Part shown: positions 52,484-59,805 of the stretch, piece after piece
How the letters are laid out: every line of letters starts with the position of its first letter
How positions within the stretch are numbered: the stretch's first letter is position 1
Assembly: GCA_949291945.1 (NCBI GenBank)
Contig: CASEXH010000002.1
Location: forward strand, 85,915-149,914
Length of the DNA stretch: 64,000 nt
Reading direction: 5' to 3'
Source of the DNA: an uncultured Bacillota bacterium
GTDB taxonomy: Bacteria > Bacillota > Clostridia > Lachnospirales > Lachnospiraceae
Program-made: the position numbers and the translations under genes
Notes under the pieces: model-generated
Database searches by the model: none
What the model saw: only the letters and a program-made list of their open reading frames with translations
Told to the model about the DNA's origin: nothing

Positions 52484-52963
52484 ATGTCACTAGAATCTGT
52501 AAAACAATATTTCAAATCCCTGGGAAGGGAGAATGATATCCGGGAATTTTCCCAGTCCAGCGCTACTGTGGAGCTGGCTGCCCAGGCAGTAGGAACCGCC
52601 CCTGCCCGGATTGCAAAAACCCTGTCTTTTTACAGCAAAGAAAAGGACCATGCAATCCTCATTGTCACCGCAGGAGATATGAAAATCGACAACAGTAAAT
52701 TCAAACATTTCTTCGGCATGAAAGCCAAAATGCTGGCAAAAGAGGACGTAGAACCGCTCACCGGCCATGGGATCGGAGGCGTATGTCCTTTTGCCAATCC
52801 TTCTCATACGGAAATCTATCTGGACCAGTCTTTAAAGCGCTTTGAGACCGTTTTCCCTGCTGCAGGCAGCGGAAACTCCGCTATTGAGCTCACCTGCAGC
52901 GAGCTGGAAAACTATACAAACTCCAAAGACTGGATAGACGTCTGCAAACCTATGGATCAGTAA
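52484..52963 (+). CDS. YbaK/EbsC-family aminoacyl-tRNA deacylase
   Basis: 159 residues of the bacterial prolyl-tRNA-editing superfamily: ELAAQAVGTAPARIAKTLSF with the conserved Lys, ILIVTAGDMKIDNSKFKHFF, LTGHGIGGVCPFANPSHTEI (GxxPxG-like loop) and IYLDQSLKRF. It likely hydrolyses mischarged tRNA. Its 3' end overlaps the convergent adenylyltransferase by 7 bases. AAAGGAA precedes the ATG. Confidence 0.9.
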   Translation: MSLESVKQYFKSLGRENDIREFSQSSATVELAAQAVGTAPARIAKTLSFYSKEKDHAILIVTAGDMKIDNSKFKHFFGMKAKMLAKEDVEPLTGHGIGGVCPFANPSHTEIYLDQSLKRFETVFPAAGSGNSAIELTCSELENYTNSKDWIDVCKPMDQ

Positions 52964-53829
52964 ATCTCTTTTGCGTCTTTGGGGAGCTGGCAGACATGTT
53001 CCAGATAAGCTCTGGAATTTCTCCCTTCCTCTTCATGGTAGGAAAATCCCAGAGCCTGGGCCGCCTCCCTGGCCATTGTCTCAAAAAGACTGCACATCTC
53101 AAAGACACTTTTCTGTATCGCTTCTTTTTCTCCTGCCGGATAGGTTCTCATATAGCTTTCATAAACCGCCTCCGGCAGATAGTTTTTCAAATATTTTCCT
53201 CCCTTTCCTACACTGGCAGAAAAATCATGGTCCTTTCCAGCCTTCCAGGCAAGAACTTTAAAAAGCATTGGCCGTATCACGAAGTTCAGCTGTTCCATCA
53301 CATAGGGGAGTTCTTCCCTCCACAAACCTTTTGCCACATTATTCAGACACCACCAGAATTCATTGCAGACTGCCAGAAATTCTTCCTGGGAAGGTTTCTT
53401 CACCCAGTATACTTTTTCAAGATTTTCTCCGGGCTGGGGCAGGCAGCCGGTTTTATCTAAAAGAATCCGATAAGGTTCCCCTTTCTTTAACTGTTCCTTT
53501 ACAAAAGCCAGGGTACATACATGGAGGTCCAGACGGTTGCCGTCTGCAAACTGCATCAGCCATCCATAGCAGTTCTCATGATTCCCATTATCCCAGATTC
53601 CCTCATCCGGGTACTGCATATACAGGCGCTGACCAAACCTGTTGATCCATTCTTTTTCTTCTATAAAAGGCCTGGTTTCTGTCACTACGTAGACCAGATC
53701 ATAGTCCTGAAAAATATCCCTTGGAACCTGGGGTACTGTCCGGGACCCCTCCAGATAAGCAGCCAATATCCGTTCATCATCCCTGGCCGTAGAAATTAAC
53801 AGTTCAAACATTTCTTTTTCACTTCTCAT
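52957..53829 (-). CDS. Aminoglycoside 6-adenylyltransferase-like protein (ANT(6) family)
   Basis: 290 residues. Nucleotidyltransferase motif AYLEGSRTVPQ with DIFQDYDLVYVV (metal-binding aspartates), FGQRLYMQYPDEGIWD, and the C-terminal FNVIR-type helical region around MEQLNFVIRPMLFKVLAWK. Resembles AadE/ANT(6), which adenylylates streptomycin, but chromosomal homologues may have other roles. Start 53829 has GAGG upstream and overlaps the MFS 3' end by 11 bases, so the two are coupled and probably controlled by the same attenuator. Confidence 0.88.
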   Translation of the reverse strand: MRSEKEMFELLISTARDDERILAAYLEGSRTVPQVPRDIFQDYDLVYVVTETRPFIEEKEWINRFGQRLYMQYPDEGIWDNGNHENCYGWLMQFADGNRLDLHVCTLAFVKEQLKKGEPYRILLDKTGCLPQPGENLEKVYWVKKPSQEEFLAVCNEFWWCLNNVAKGLWREELPYVMEQLNFVIRPMLFKVLAWKAGKDHDFSASVGKGGKYLKNYLPEAVYESYMRTYPAGEKEAIQKSVFEMCSLFETMAREAAQALGFSYHEEEGRNSRAYLEHVCQLPKDAKEIY

Positions 53830-55012
53830 TTTCATACCTCATCCTGCAAAACATGATCACACCGGCAGCCGCAGCCAACAACCCCAGCAGAGCAAAGGCT
53901 TCTGAAACAGAAAGAACATCTGCCAGAGCCCCCGCTCCGGGACTTAAAATGGTCATAAAAACACTGTAAGCCATACTGCCTGCTGATACCATTGTAGCAC
54001 GAGATTCGCTGGAAAAGAACTTCTGATTTTCAGTTTCCGTACGGAGCATGATGACCTCGCTGACACAGTGGGCAATTCCTCCTCCCATAACTGAAATCAC
54101 CAGAGAATTTCTCCCGGCAAAGATCAGAGAAAGCCCTGTAAGGATTCCTCCTGCCAGATAGAGCTTTCTGGAAGAAATCTTTCTGCTTTTCTCCGCCAGA
54201 ACTGCTCCTGCCATAGTGCACAAGGAAATCAGCAGCAGAGGAATTCCCAGAAATCCCGGCTCAAGTCCCACGGATACAAGATGGTCCTGCAGAAGCATGT
54301 AGACCACATACACTGCCGCAGATACCAATCCGGAATAGGCCATCCGCCAGGCAACTTTTGGGGTCTTTCTCAGAAACTTCGCCGTTCTCACAAAATGTCC
54401 GGCAACTTCTTTTGCCATGATTCCCAGAGACATTTTTTCTCTATTCTTTTTTTCTTCAACAACAGCTTCTTTCAGAAGAGATGCGCAGAAAGTACACAAA
54501 ATCCCCTGAAGAATCCCAAGCAGATAGGCTTTTTTGTAGCCTAAACTTACCGTTACTACGCTCATCAGGCTGGTGAAAGCAAACAGGGCCTCATAGAGGA
54601 AATCCTGTCTGGACGCTACTTTCAAATACTGCTCCTCCTGTCCCGTCACCAGAAGACTGTCATAGGTCAGAGCTTCTCTGGTACCGGAGACCAGGTTGTA
54701 GCTGACCGCATTGATCCCCATAGCCAGAAGAATCATGTAAAAGTTATCGGAAGCGATCATAAAGAAGGCAGCCATAGCCGATACGATTCCCGACAGCATA
54801 AGCGTCCTTCTCCTGCCTATGGTATCCGATACCATACCGCTTGGAATCTCAAAGCACATACTTACTGCGTGGAAAACTCCTTCGGCAATTCCCACCTGTC
54901 CCAGGGAAAATCCCCGCTGCAAAAGGAAAAATACCCATACTGCATCTACGATCTGCAAACCACTTACAATTTCATATAGATATAACCTGGAAATTTGTTT
55001 CTTGATGTTCAT
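53819..55012 (-). CDS. MFS transporter, candidate drug efflux pump
   Basis: 397 residues, 12 membrane helices, with the MFS loop 2-3 motif GMVSDTIGRRRTLMLSGI. Helix 1 region starts KKQISRLYLYEIVSGLQI. Family resembles small-molecule efflux MFS proteins; the partner gene is an ANT(6)-like adenylyltransferase, supporting a resistance role. The start ATG 55012 follows GAGAGG whose downstream edge can be paired into a stem (55014-55021 with 55037-55044). Last codons overlap the next gene. Confidence 0.88.
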   Translation of the reverse strand: MNIKKQISRLYLYEIVSGLQIVDAVWVFFLLQRGFSLGQVGIAEGVFHAVSMCFEIPSGMVSDTIGRRRTLMLSGIVSAMAAFFMIASDNFYMILLAMGINAVSYNLVSGTREALTYDSLLVTGQEEQYLKVASRQDFLYEALFAFTSLMSVVTVSLGYKKAYLLGILQGILCTFCASLLKEAVVEEKKNREKMSLGIMAKEVAGHFVRTAKFLRKTPKVAWRMAYSGLVSAAVYVVYMLLQDHLVSVGLEPGFLGIPLLLISLCTMAGAVLAEKSRKISSRKLYLAGGILTGLSLIFAGRNSLVISVMGGGIAHCVSEVIMLRTETENQKFFSSESRATMVSAGSMAYSVFMTILSPGAGALADVLSVSEAFALLGLLAAAAGVIMFCRMRYENEK

Positions 55013-55013
55013 A

Positions 55014-55223
55014 GCATTATCCTCTCATTCTTTCTAGATAATGCCCATTTTCAGAATTTCAGATAGCAGTCTTTTACGTCCGGCAGAACAGTTTCCTATT
55101 CTCCTCAGGCCCTGCCACAGATAAGATTATCTTCTAAAAATGGGCGCACTTATAGCCTGAACACCAAAAAAGTTACCTTTTTTAATCATTAAAAATGGTG
55201 TTTTCCAGCCCATTTGTGCGCCC
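55014..55223 (-). promoter_or_regulatory. Candidate translational attenuator of the MFS-ANT(6) operon
   Basis: Four mutually exclusive arms on the minus-strand RNA. Arm 1 GGGCGCAC (55216-55223) pairs with arm 2 GTGCGCCC (55142-55149). Arm 2's continuation GCCCATTTTTAGA (55133-55145) pairs over 13 bp with TCTGAAAATGGGC (arm 3, 55043-55055). Arm 3's GCATTATC (55037-55044) pairs with GATAATGC (arm 4, 55014-55021) next to the MFS ribosome site GAGAGG. Arm 1 overlaps the leader peptide's ribosome site and arm 2 lies in its last codons. Confidence 0.65.
55127..55213 (-). CDS. 28-residue leader peptide upstream of the MFS gene
   Basis: ATG 55213 with GGAGG 8 bases upstream; encodes MGWKTPFLMIKKGNFFGVQ and ends SAPIFRR. 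Too short for a typical enzyme; the position between a promoter (55281-55309) and the efflux gene, and overlap with the attenuator arms, suggest a regulatory leader like those of erm or efflux genes. A ribosome paused in the first codons would cover arm 1 and free arm 2. No family recognised. Confidence 0.6.
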   Translation of the reverse strand: MGWKTPFLMIKKGNFFGVQAISAPIFRR

Positions 55224-55251
55224 TCCTTTTTCAAAAATTTACCTTTTAAGA

Positions 55252-55272
55252 AAGCTGCCGCTGCACCGGCAG
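55252..55272 (-). terminator. GC-rich hairpin at the start of the MFS leader
   Basis: GCTGCCG/CGGCAGC stem of 7 bp with a 6-base loop, followed on the minus strand by TTTCTTAAAA. It begins about 8 bases after the -10 box of the MFS promoter, so it is either the terminator of the upstream SH3-like gene or an early leader hairpin. Confidence 0.5.
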
Positions 55273-55280
55273 CCCAAAAA

Positions 55281-55309
55281 AGTATAGCACAATGCCTGTC
55301 CCAATACAA
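55281..55309 (-). promoter_or_regulatory. Promoter of the MFS-ANT(6) operon
   Basis: Minus-strand TTGTAT (55304-55309), 17-base spacer, TATACT (55281-55286), starting 8 bases after the stop of the upstream gene. Confidence 0.7.
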
Positions 55310-55316
55310 GGAAAAT

Positions 55317-56153
55317 CTACTTTTTCCGTAACCAGAAAAACCAGATACATCCTCCGGCAACTGCAACAGTCAGAAGAGCCGGAAGAGCAAAGATCCACAC
55401 CGGCAGACTTCCCTGTTCTTTTATTTTTTCCAGAGTTTCTTCAGAAACAGCATTTTCCTGTTTTGCTGTTTGTCCCTGTATCACTACTGCCTGTCCCGGT
55501 ACTTTAGGCGGCTCCTCTTCCATGGGGATCTCCTGGTTTCCGGGTTCGGAAAGGCAGATCCAGAAATCTCTGCTTCCCATATAGTACCCTACATTTCCCC
55601 AGAGCCGTTCCTGGCTGTCCGTGTAAAATTCGGAAAATTTTAGTTCCTGCTGTAATTCTTCTGTTCCCCAGTTCTCTCCCGAGCAGGGATAGGACCAGAA
55701 TACAACCCTTTCCCCTTCTGCCAGCACCTGCTCTTCTCCTGGCAGGATTTCTTCTTCATGGTCTTCTCTGAATTGCCTGCTGTCATAATCCAGATATACA
55801 TCCGCCATCAGTATCCAGCCGCTTTTCTGATCCAGAAACACGCCCCATTGCGCCCCCTGGCTGTCTGTATATACATGGGTAATCTGAAGCCTGGTATCTG
55901 CCGGAAAACTCCCTTTTTTTCTCCCGTTAGGCGCCGTCCAGAAATCCACGCTGCCATCTGTATAATAGCTCCTGTCCACATATTCGCACTGGTCAGCATG
56001 TGCCTGATAGAACTGGTCCTCCGGCTCCAGGATCAGATCCGCCTGGACCTCCTCCGGCTTTATAGCCAGGAAAAAAATTACCGCAGCAAGTAAAACTTCC
56101 CAAAACAACCGGCTCCTCCAATTATCAACACCTGCAAATTTTTTCTCTCTCAT
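55317..56153 (-). CDS. Secreted, C-terminally anchored protein with SH3-like segments
   Basis: 278 residues. N-terminal hydrophobic segment LFWEVLLAAVIFFLAIKP (signal or anchor), an extracellular part with two repeated SH3-like stretches (FWTAPNGRKKGSFPADTRLQ to WGVFLDQKSGWILMADVYLD; then FWSYPCSGENWGTEELQQ to LWGNVGYYMGSRDFWICL), a Pro/Glu linker and a C-terminal helix LPVWIFALPALLTVAVAGGC. Family unknown. Third gene after an MFS-type protein and a small membrane protein, spacing 26-27 bases, so probably one unit. Confidence 0.75.
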   Translation of the reverse strand: MREKKFAGVDNWRSRLFWEVLLAAVIFFLAIKPEEVQADLILEPEDQFYQAHADQCEYVDRSYYTDGSVDFWTAPNGRKKGSFPADTRLQITHVYTDSQGAQWGVFLDQKSGWILMADVYLDYDSRQFREDHEEEILPGEEQVLAEGERVVFWSYPCSGENWGTEELQQELKFSEFYTDSQERLWGNVGYYMGSRDFWICLSEPGNQEIPMEEEPPKVPGQAVVIQGQTAKQENAVSEETLEKIKEQGSLPVWIFALPALLTVAVAGGCIWFFWLRKK

Positions 56154-56178
56154 AGCCTCCTCCTAGCATTTTCTATTT

Positions 56179-56526
56179 TCAATGTATCAACACCGTATAA
56201 ACCACTCCGCACAAATAAGAAACTCCGTTGGCCGCCAGAGACAAAAGCCATGGATTTTTCCTTTTCCCCATACATTTATACAGCAGGATTCCCTCTATTA
56301 AAACCACAAAAATTTCCAGAAAAATCTGTATTATCCAGCTCATAAAGCCACTATGAACTGGCTGAAGCTGATAGATTGTTACTGCCATAGGATTTGTAAA
56401 TAAATTTATAAAAAACAGCAGCAACAGATCCTTCCTTTTTCGGATTCCCATTCCCAGAAAAACCAGGGTCTCGATGATCCAGGTAAGAACCAGAGAAAGG
56501 AACAGGGTTTTTATCCAAATATGCAT
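56179..56526 (-). CDS. Small integral membrane protein, 115 residues
   Basis: Four hydrophobic helices (IKTLFLSLVLTWIIETLVFL, LLLLFFINLFTNPMAVTIYQ, FMSWIIQIFLEIFVVLIEGI, LAANGVSYLCGVVYTVLIH). An NPMAV turn and an EI/E polar pair inside helices 2-3 are notable. No recognised family. GGAGG lies just before the ATG; 9 bases separate it from the MFS-type gene upstream. Confidence 0.7.
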   Translation of the reverse strand: MHIWIKTLFLSLVLTWIIETLVFLGMGIRKRKDLLLLFFINLFTNPMAVTIYQLQPVHSGFMSWIIQIFLEIFVVLIEGILLYKCMGKRKNPWLLSLAANGVSYLCGVVYTVLIH

Positions 56527-56535
56527 ATTTTCCTC

Positions 56536-57627
56536 CTACTGATCGCTTTTCCCTTGCTGCCCTGCCCTTTCCCTTCTCTTTATAGTCATCCATAAAAGAA
56601 TTAAGGACAGAAAAGATAAAAAACCGGCTCCAAAAGGCATTGGAAGGCTTCCAACTCCAAAATAAGAAGGCAAAAAACCTATAAACAGAGCAAAGGTCAG
56701 CAGTCCAAAAGAAATTCCCGTCCATTTCGGAAAAGTCCTGTACAAAAGCACCAGGGTAATCGGCATGGTCATGTTAAAAAGCAGGGTTCCGGCAGTACCA
56801 GACCACATAGAGGAAGGCTGCAGCAGCAGGATTCCTCCCAGACCCAGAGATAAAGCAACTGTTTTTTTCATACCTGTCAGGTCCGCTCCAATACCTCCTG
56901 CAAGCTTTCCTGCTGCCGTAGCCCCCGCCAGGATCAGACCGGTCTTTACAGTCTGATTCCAGGGAAAAGAAAGGGCCATTCCCTGATAGGAGCGGAGAAC
57001 CACAGTCATAAAAATACAGAGCACTGAGAGCAGGTCAAATGCAGTTTCCGGTAATATTCCTTTAGTTGCCATCGGAACCTTTTCCCTTTGGATTTCCCTG
57101 CATTTTTTCTTCTTTTTCCCTGTCGCCTCTCCAAGTACCGCCGTCGAAAACAGCAGTGACAGCATTATTCCCACAGCTATTTTCATACCGGTTTTCCCGG
57201 AAAGCAGCTTTCCAAGGCAGATTCCCAGAGCCCCGGAAGATACAAATAGCCCTGAGGGCCAGATTTTCTCCGGAAATACAGCCAGGATCAGGGCACCTGT
57301 TCCCACATGAAAGGCAGCATTCCCAAAACCAGCCAGAAAAACGCCCAGCCACAGGGGAATATCTCCATACAGCGCCAGCAGCACCAGAAAAATTCCTGCA
57401 ATTCCTGTCCAGGAATAGCCTTTTAAGCTGCCCTTATTCTTCTCACAAATCCTGTCCAGCAGAACTCCCAGAGGCAGCTCTAAAGCAAAGGCAAAAAAAT
57501 TATAAAAGAATAAGAGTGTATACCAGCCAGCCTCCCCTACAACCTCCTGAAAAATAAACCATGAGCAGGAAAAATCAATCCAAAAATGGCAGAAAAATCC
57601 CCACACCATAAAACCATATCTTTTCAT
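56536..57627 (-). CDS. MFS-like membrane protein
   Basis: 363 residues with about 11 hydrophobic helices. MFS-like features are LELPLGVLLDRICEKNKGSL (loop 2-3), AGFGNAAFHVGTGALILAVF and VPMATKGILPETA at the central loop. Substrate unknown. It heads a three-gene set with a small membrane protein and an anchored SH3-like protein, which could form one envelope system. Upstream, the MmcQ gene ends toward it only 11 bases away, so a longer transcript is possible. Confidence 0.75.
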   Translation of the reverse strand: MKRYGFMVWGFFCHFWIDFSCSWFIFQEVVGEAGWYTLLFFYNFFAFALELPLGVLLDRICEKNKGSLKGYSWTGIAGIFLVLLALYGDIPLWLGVFLAGFGNAAFHVGTGALILAVFPEKIWPSGLFVSSGALGICLGKLLSGKTGMKIAVGIMLSLLFSTAVLGEATGKKKKKCREIQREKVPMATKGILPETAFDLLSVLCIFMTVVLRSYQGMALSFPWNQTVKTGLILAGATAAGKLAGGIGADLTGMKKTVALSLGLGGILLLQPSSMWSGTAGTLLFNMTMPITLVLLYRTFPKWTGISFGLLTFALFIGFLPSYFGVGSLPMPFGAGFLSFLSLILLWMTIKRRERAGQQGKSDQ

Positions 57628-57638
57628 TTTCTCCCTTA

Positions 57639-57968
57639 TTATCCTTTTACCAGATCATAGCTCTCACCTATCATCTGCCGTATCTTCTCCTCCGGTACAG
57701 TGCCGTCCAAAATAATGGAATTCCAGTATTTTTTATTCAAATGATAGGCCGGAACCACCGAAGGATATACCTCTCTCCAGAAATCTCTCCACTCCGGGTC
57801 TGCCTTTACATTCAGCCAGATATGTCCCTCTTTTTCAAATATCCAGAGAAACACCTTCCTGCTTTTCTTTTTGCGGATCACCGTCCAGTTTAGATCGTGA
57901 AAAGGCTCGTCTCTGTAAACATCAGGAAAGGTCAGGGCATACTGAACTGCTTCTTCTCTGGTTTTCAT
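57639..57968 (-). CDS. MmcQ/YjbR-family protein
   Basis: 109 residues: REEAVQYALTFPDVYRDEPF, FEKEGHIWLNVKADPEWRDF, VVPAYHLNKKYWNSIILDGT and IGESYDLV, the standard YjbR double-wing fold signature. Members are small DNA-binding-like proteins of unknown role. AAGGAG precedes the ATG. Confidence 0.88.
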   Translation of the reverse strand: MKTREEAVQYALTFPDVYRDEPFHDLNWTVIRKKKSRKVFLWIFEKEGHIWLNVKADPEWRDFWREVYPSVVPAYHLNKKYWNSIILDGTVPEEKIRQMIGESYDLVKG

Positions 57969-57978
57969 AGGCTTCTCC

Positions 57979-58587
57979 TTATAACTCTTCTTCTACAAAA
58001 TGTATCTGAGATTCCTTCCAGTATCGGTCATACCGCCATTCTTTTGGCATGGTAAAATTCAGCTGATACAGCCGGAATATAACCTTGTAATTTTTCGGCT
58101 GCCACTGCTCTTCATAGGAGTATTGATAGCTCATTCCCAGTTTTCTCATTACCTTTCCGCTGGGAATATTTTCTCTGTCATGAGTGGCTGTAATATAAGG
58201 CAGCCCCTTCTGTTTCACTTTTTGGATCAGTCCCTGACAGGCTTCAGTGACCATTCCCTGGTTCCAGTACTGTCTGGCCAGCCCGTATCCCAGGTCATGG
58301 CTTTCCTCACCGCTGATGTTCACATATCCTACAGGTGTTCCTGTTTCTTTCAGGCATATGACATAGGCATAGCCTTCTCCCTTTTCATATACGGTCAGAT
58401 ACCTTTCTTTTAAGAACTGCTCTGTTTCTCCCATGGACCTTACCGGGAACCAGGGAAGGAAACGGTTCACCTCCTGATCACTCAGAAGCTTATGGAAAAA
58501 TCCACTGTCTTCCTTCTGGAGTTTTCTTAAAAGCAGCCGTTTTGTTACAATCTCTTCGGATAGAATCCCCTTTATTTTCTTCTTCAT
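57979..58587 (-). CDS. GNAT-family acetyltransferase (RimJ/RimL-like)
   Basis: 202 residues. Begins KKKIKGILSEEIVTKRLLLR, the RimJ-type N-terminus, then DLGYGLARQYWNQGMVTEAC (acetyl-CoA pyrophosphate loop) and ATHDRENIPSGKVMRKLGMS, the classical NxxSxxVxxKxGF region. The C-terminal tail of about 35 residues is unusual. Start 58587 overlaps the DUF4186 stop; GGGGGAG lies upstream. Substrate unknown. Confidence 0.9.
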   Translation of the reverse strand: MKKKIKGILSEEIVTKRLLLRKLQKEDSGFFHKLLSDQEVNRFLPWFPVRSMGETEQFLKERYLTVYEKGEGYAYVICLKETGTPVGYVNISGEESHDLGYGLARQYWNQGMVTEACQGLIQKVKQKGLPYITATHDRENIPSGKVMRKLGMSYQYSYEEQWQPKNYKVIFRLYQLNFTMPKEWRYDRYWKESQIHFVEEEL

Positions 58588-58949
58588 CTTTCCATCTCCC
58601 CCTTGATCCAAAGCATAATCACATGTACAATATACTCCTTTTGCCTGGGGGTAAGTTCCTTTCCTGCCCGGATCTTATGCCATTTTCCCAGGCATCCTCT
58701 GCAGCAGGTCGCCGTAGCATGCTGGGCGATAAAAACCGGATGGCCTCGCATAGGAGTCTGCTTTCCATCGTTTGGGATCACTGCCGGAGCCAGTCTCTTT
58801 TCTATAAAATCCTGGGCATGCTCCTGGATTTTGTCTAGTCCCTTCTGCCTCACATACTCCTTGTCCTGTTCTTTCAGATGAAATCTGCTGCGAAAACTGG
58901 ATTTGGAAAGCCCTGCAAAAAGCTGCTTCAGCCATTCTTCTTCCGTCAT
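58584..58949 (-). CDS. DUF4186 family protein
   Basis: 121 residues. Matches the DUF4186 pattern as I recall it: SSFRSRFHLKEQDKEYVRQK, IQEHAQDFIEKRLAPAVIPN, DGKQTPMRGHPVFIAQHATA and CCRGCLGKWHKI, with His and Cys residues that may bind metal. Function unknown. ATGA overlap with the acetyltransferase start. Confidence 0.85.
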   Translation of the reverse strand: MTEEEWLKQLFAGLSKSSFRSRFHLKEQDKEYVRQKGLDKIQEHAQDFIEKRLAPAVIPNDGKQTPMRGHPVFIAQHATATCCRGCLGKWHKIRAGKELTPRQKEYIVHVIMLWIKGEMER

Positions 58950-58968
58950 AACCTTCTTCTCCCCTCTT

Positions 58969-59247
58969 TCAGTGAATAGAAAAGCTGCTTTCCTTTTCCA
59001 CAGGGATTTCCTTTTCTTCTATATCCTCAATCCAGATAAATCTCTGCTGATACAGCATGGAAATCATCTTTCCAATCTCTTCCCGTTTTCCCTGGACTTC
59101 CATCTCCACCTTTCCGTCCCAGCGATTCTTCACCCAGCCGGTAAGCCCCAGCATCTGGGCAATGTTCATAGCCCGGTAGCGGAAACCCACGCCCTGGACC
59201 CTGCCGGAAAAGATAAGATGTTTTCTGATACTCTTTTCTCTAAACAA
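58969..59247 (-). CDS. acyP: Acylphosphatase
   Basis: 92 residues. Catalytic loop FSGRVQGVGFRYRAMNIAQM (Arg) and GWVKNRWDGKVEMEVQG (Asn) are diagnostic. Hydrolyses acyl phosphates such as acetyl phosphate or carbamoyl phosphate. Start: TTG 59247 lies 8 bases after GGAG; another TTG at 59256 is too close to the site. A possible promoter with TACAAT (59295-59300) is about 40 bases upstream. Confidence 0.92.
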   Translation of the reverse strand: MFREKSIRKHLIFSGRVQGVGFRYRAMNIAQMLGLTGWVKNRWDGKVEMEVQGKREEIGKMISMLYQQRFIWIEDIEEKEIPVEKESSFSIH

Positions 59248-59463
59248 AGTTCTCAACTCCTGTCCGATATTTTATTCCATGCATAATTTTCTCTATTGTA
59301 CACTGACACTCTCATTTTCAAACTTCTAACGTCGGATAAAATCATACAATTTCATTCCTTTTCAGCCTTCCTTGCTCTTCTTCTCATTTTATCAAATCAG
59401 CCTGAAAAGAACAACTGGTATCCGGCTATTCTCAATTTGCAATCCCTTTATCACTCTCGGATT

Positions 59464-59799
59464 TTATTGTTTTTTAAAGCTTACTCTCCCCTTGGCTCTT
59501 TCTCCCTTTACCGTGATCCGGTATTCTCCATCTTCCTCGATTTCCAGCCGAAAAGAACCTGTAGGCATATTCTTGCTTTCCCAAATAGGCTCTTCTCCAT
59601 TTTTCTGAATGATAACCGATAGCTTTCCGGATTTCTTTTCAATTTCCCCATATATATAATCTCCCTTCTCCAGCTCCAGGATCTGAGAATCTGTTGTATT
59701 AAACATCTTGTAATCCATCAGGAACTGACTTTCATTTCCCGTTCTGCTCCCGCTGAAGTCTATTATGCCGCAGCCTGCCAGCAAACATTTACTTACCAT
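59464..59799 (-). pseudogene. Lipoprotein gene lacking most of its signal peptide
   Basis: 111 codons: MVSKCLLAGCGIIDFSGSRT with a lipobox (LAGC) but only 6 residues before it and no basic n-region, where normal lipoproteins have 15-20. The body (SQILELEKGDYIYGEIEKKS, then SFRLEIEEDGEYRITVKGER) is a beta-rich domain common in Lachnospiraceae lipoproteins. There is no ribosome site, and its start abuts mgtE head to head. Most likely truncated by a deletion and not expressed. Confidence 0.6.
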
Positions 59800-59805
59800 G
59801 AAACT

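Noticed and set aside
55127..55366. A 79-codon minus-strand frame ending with the leader peptide
   Set aside because: Its 5' half overlaps the SH3-like gene and the promoter; only the last 28 codons have a ribosome site, so only those are kept.
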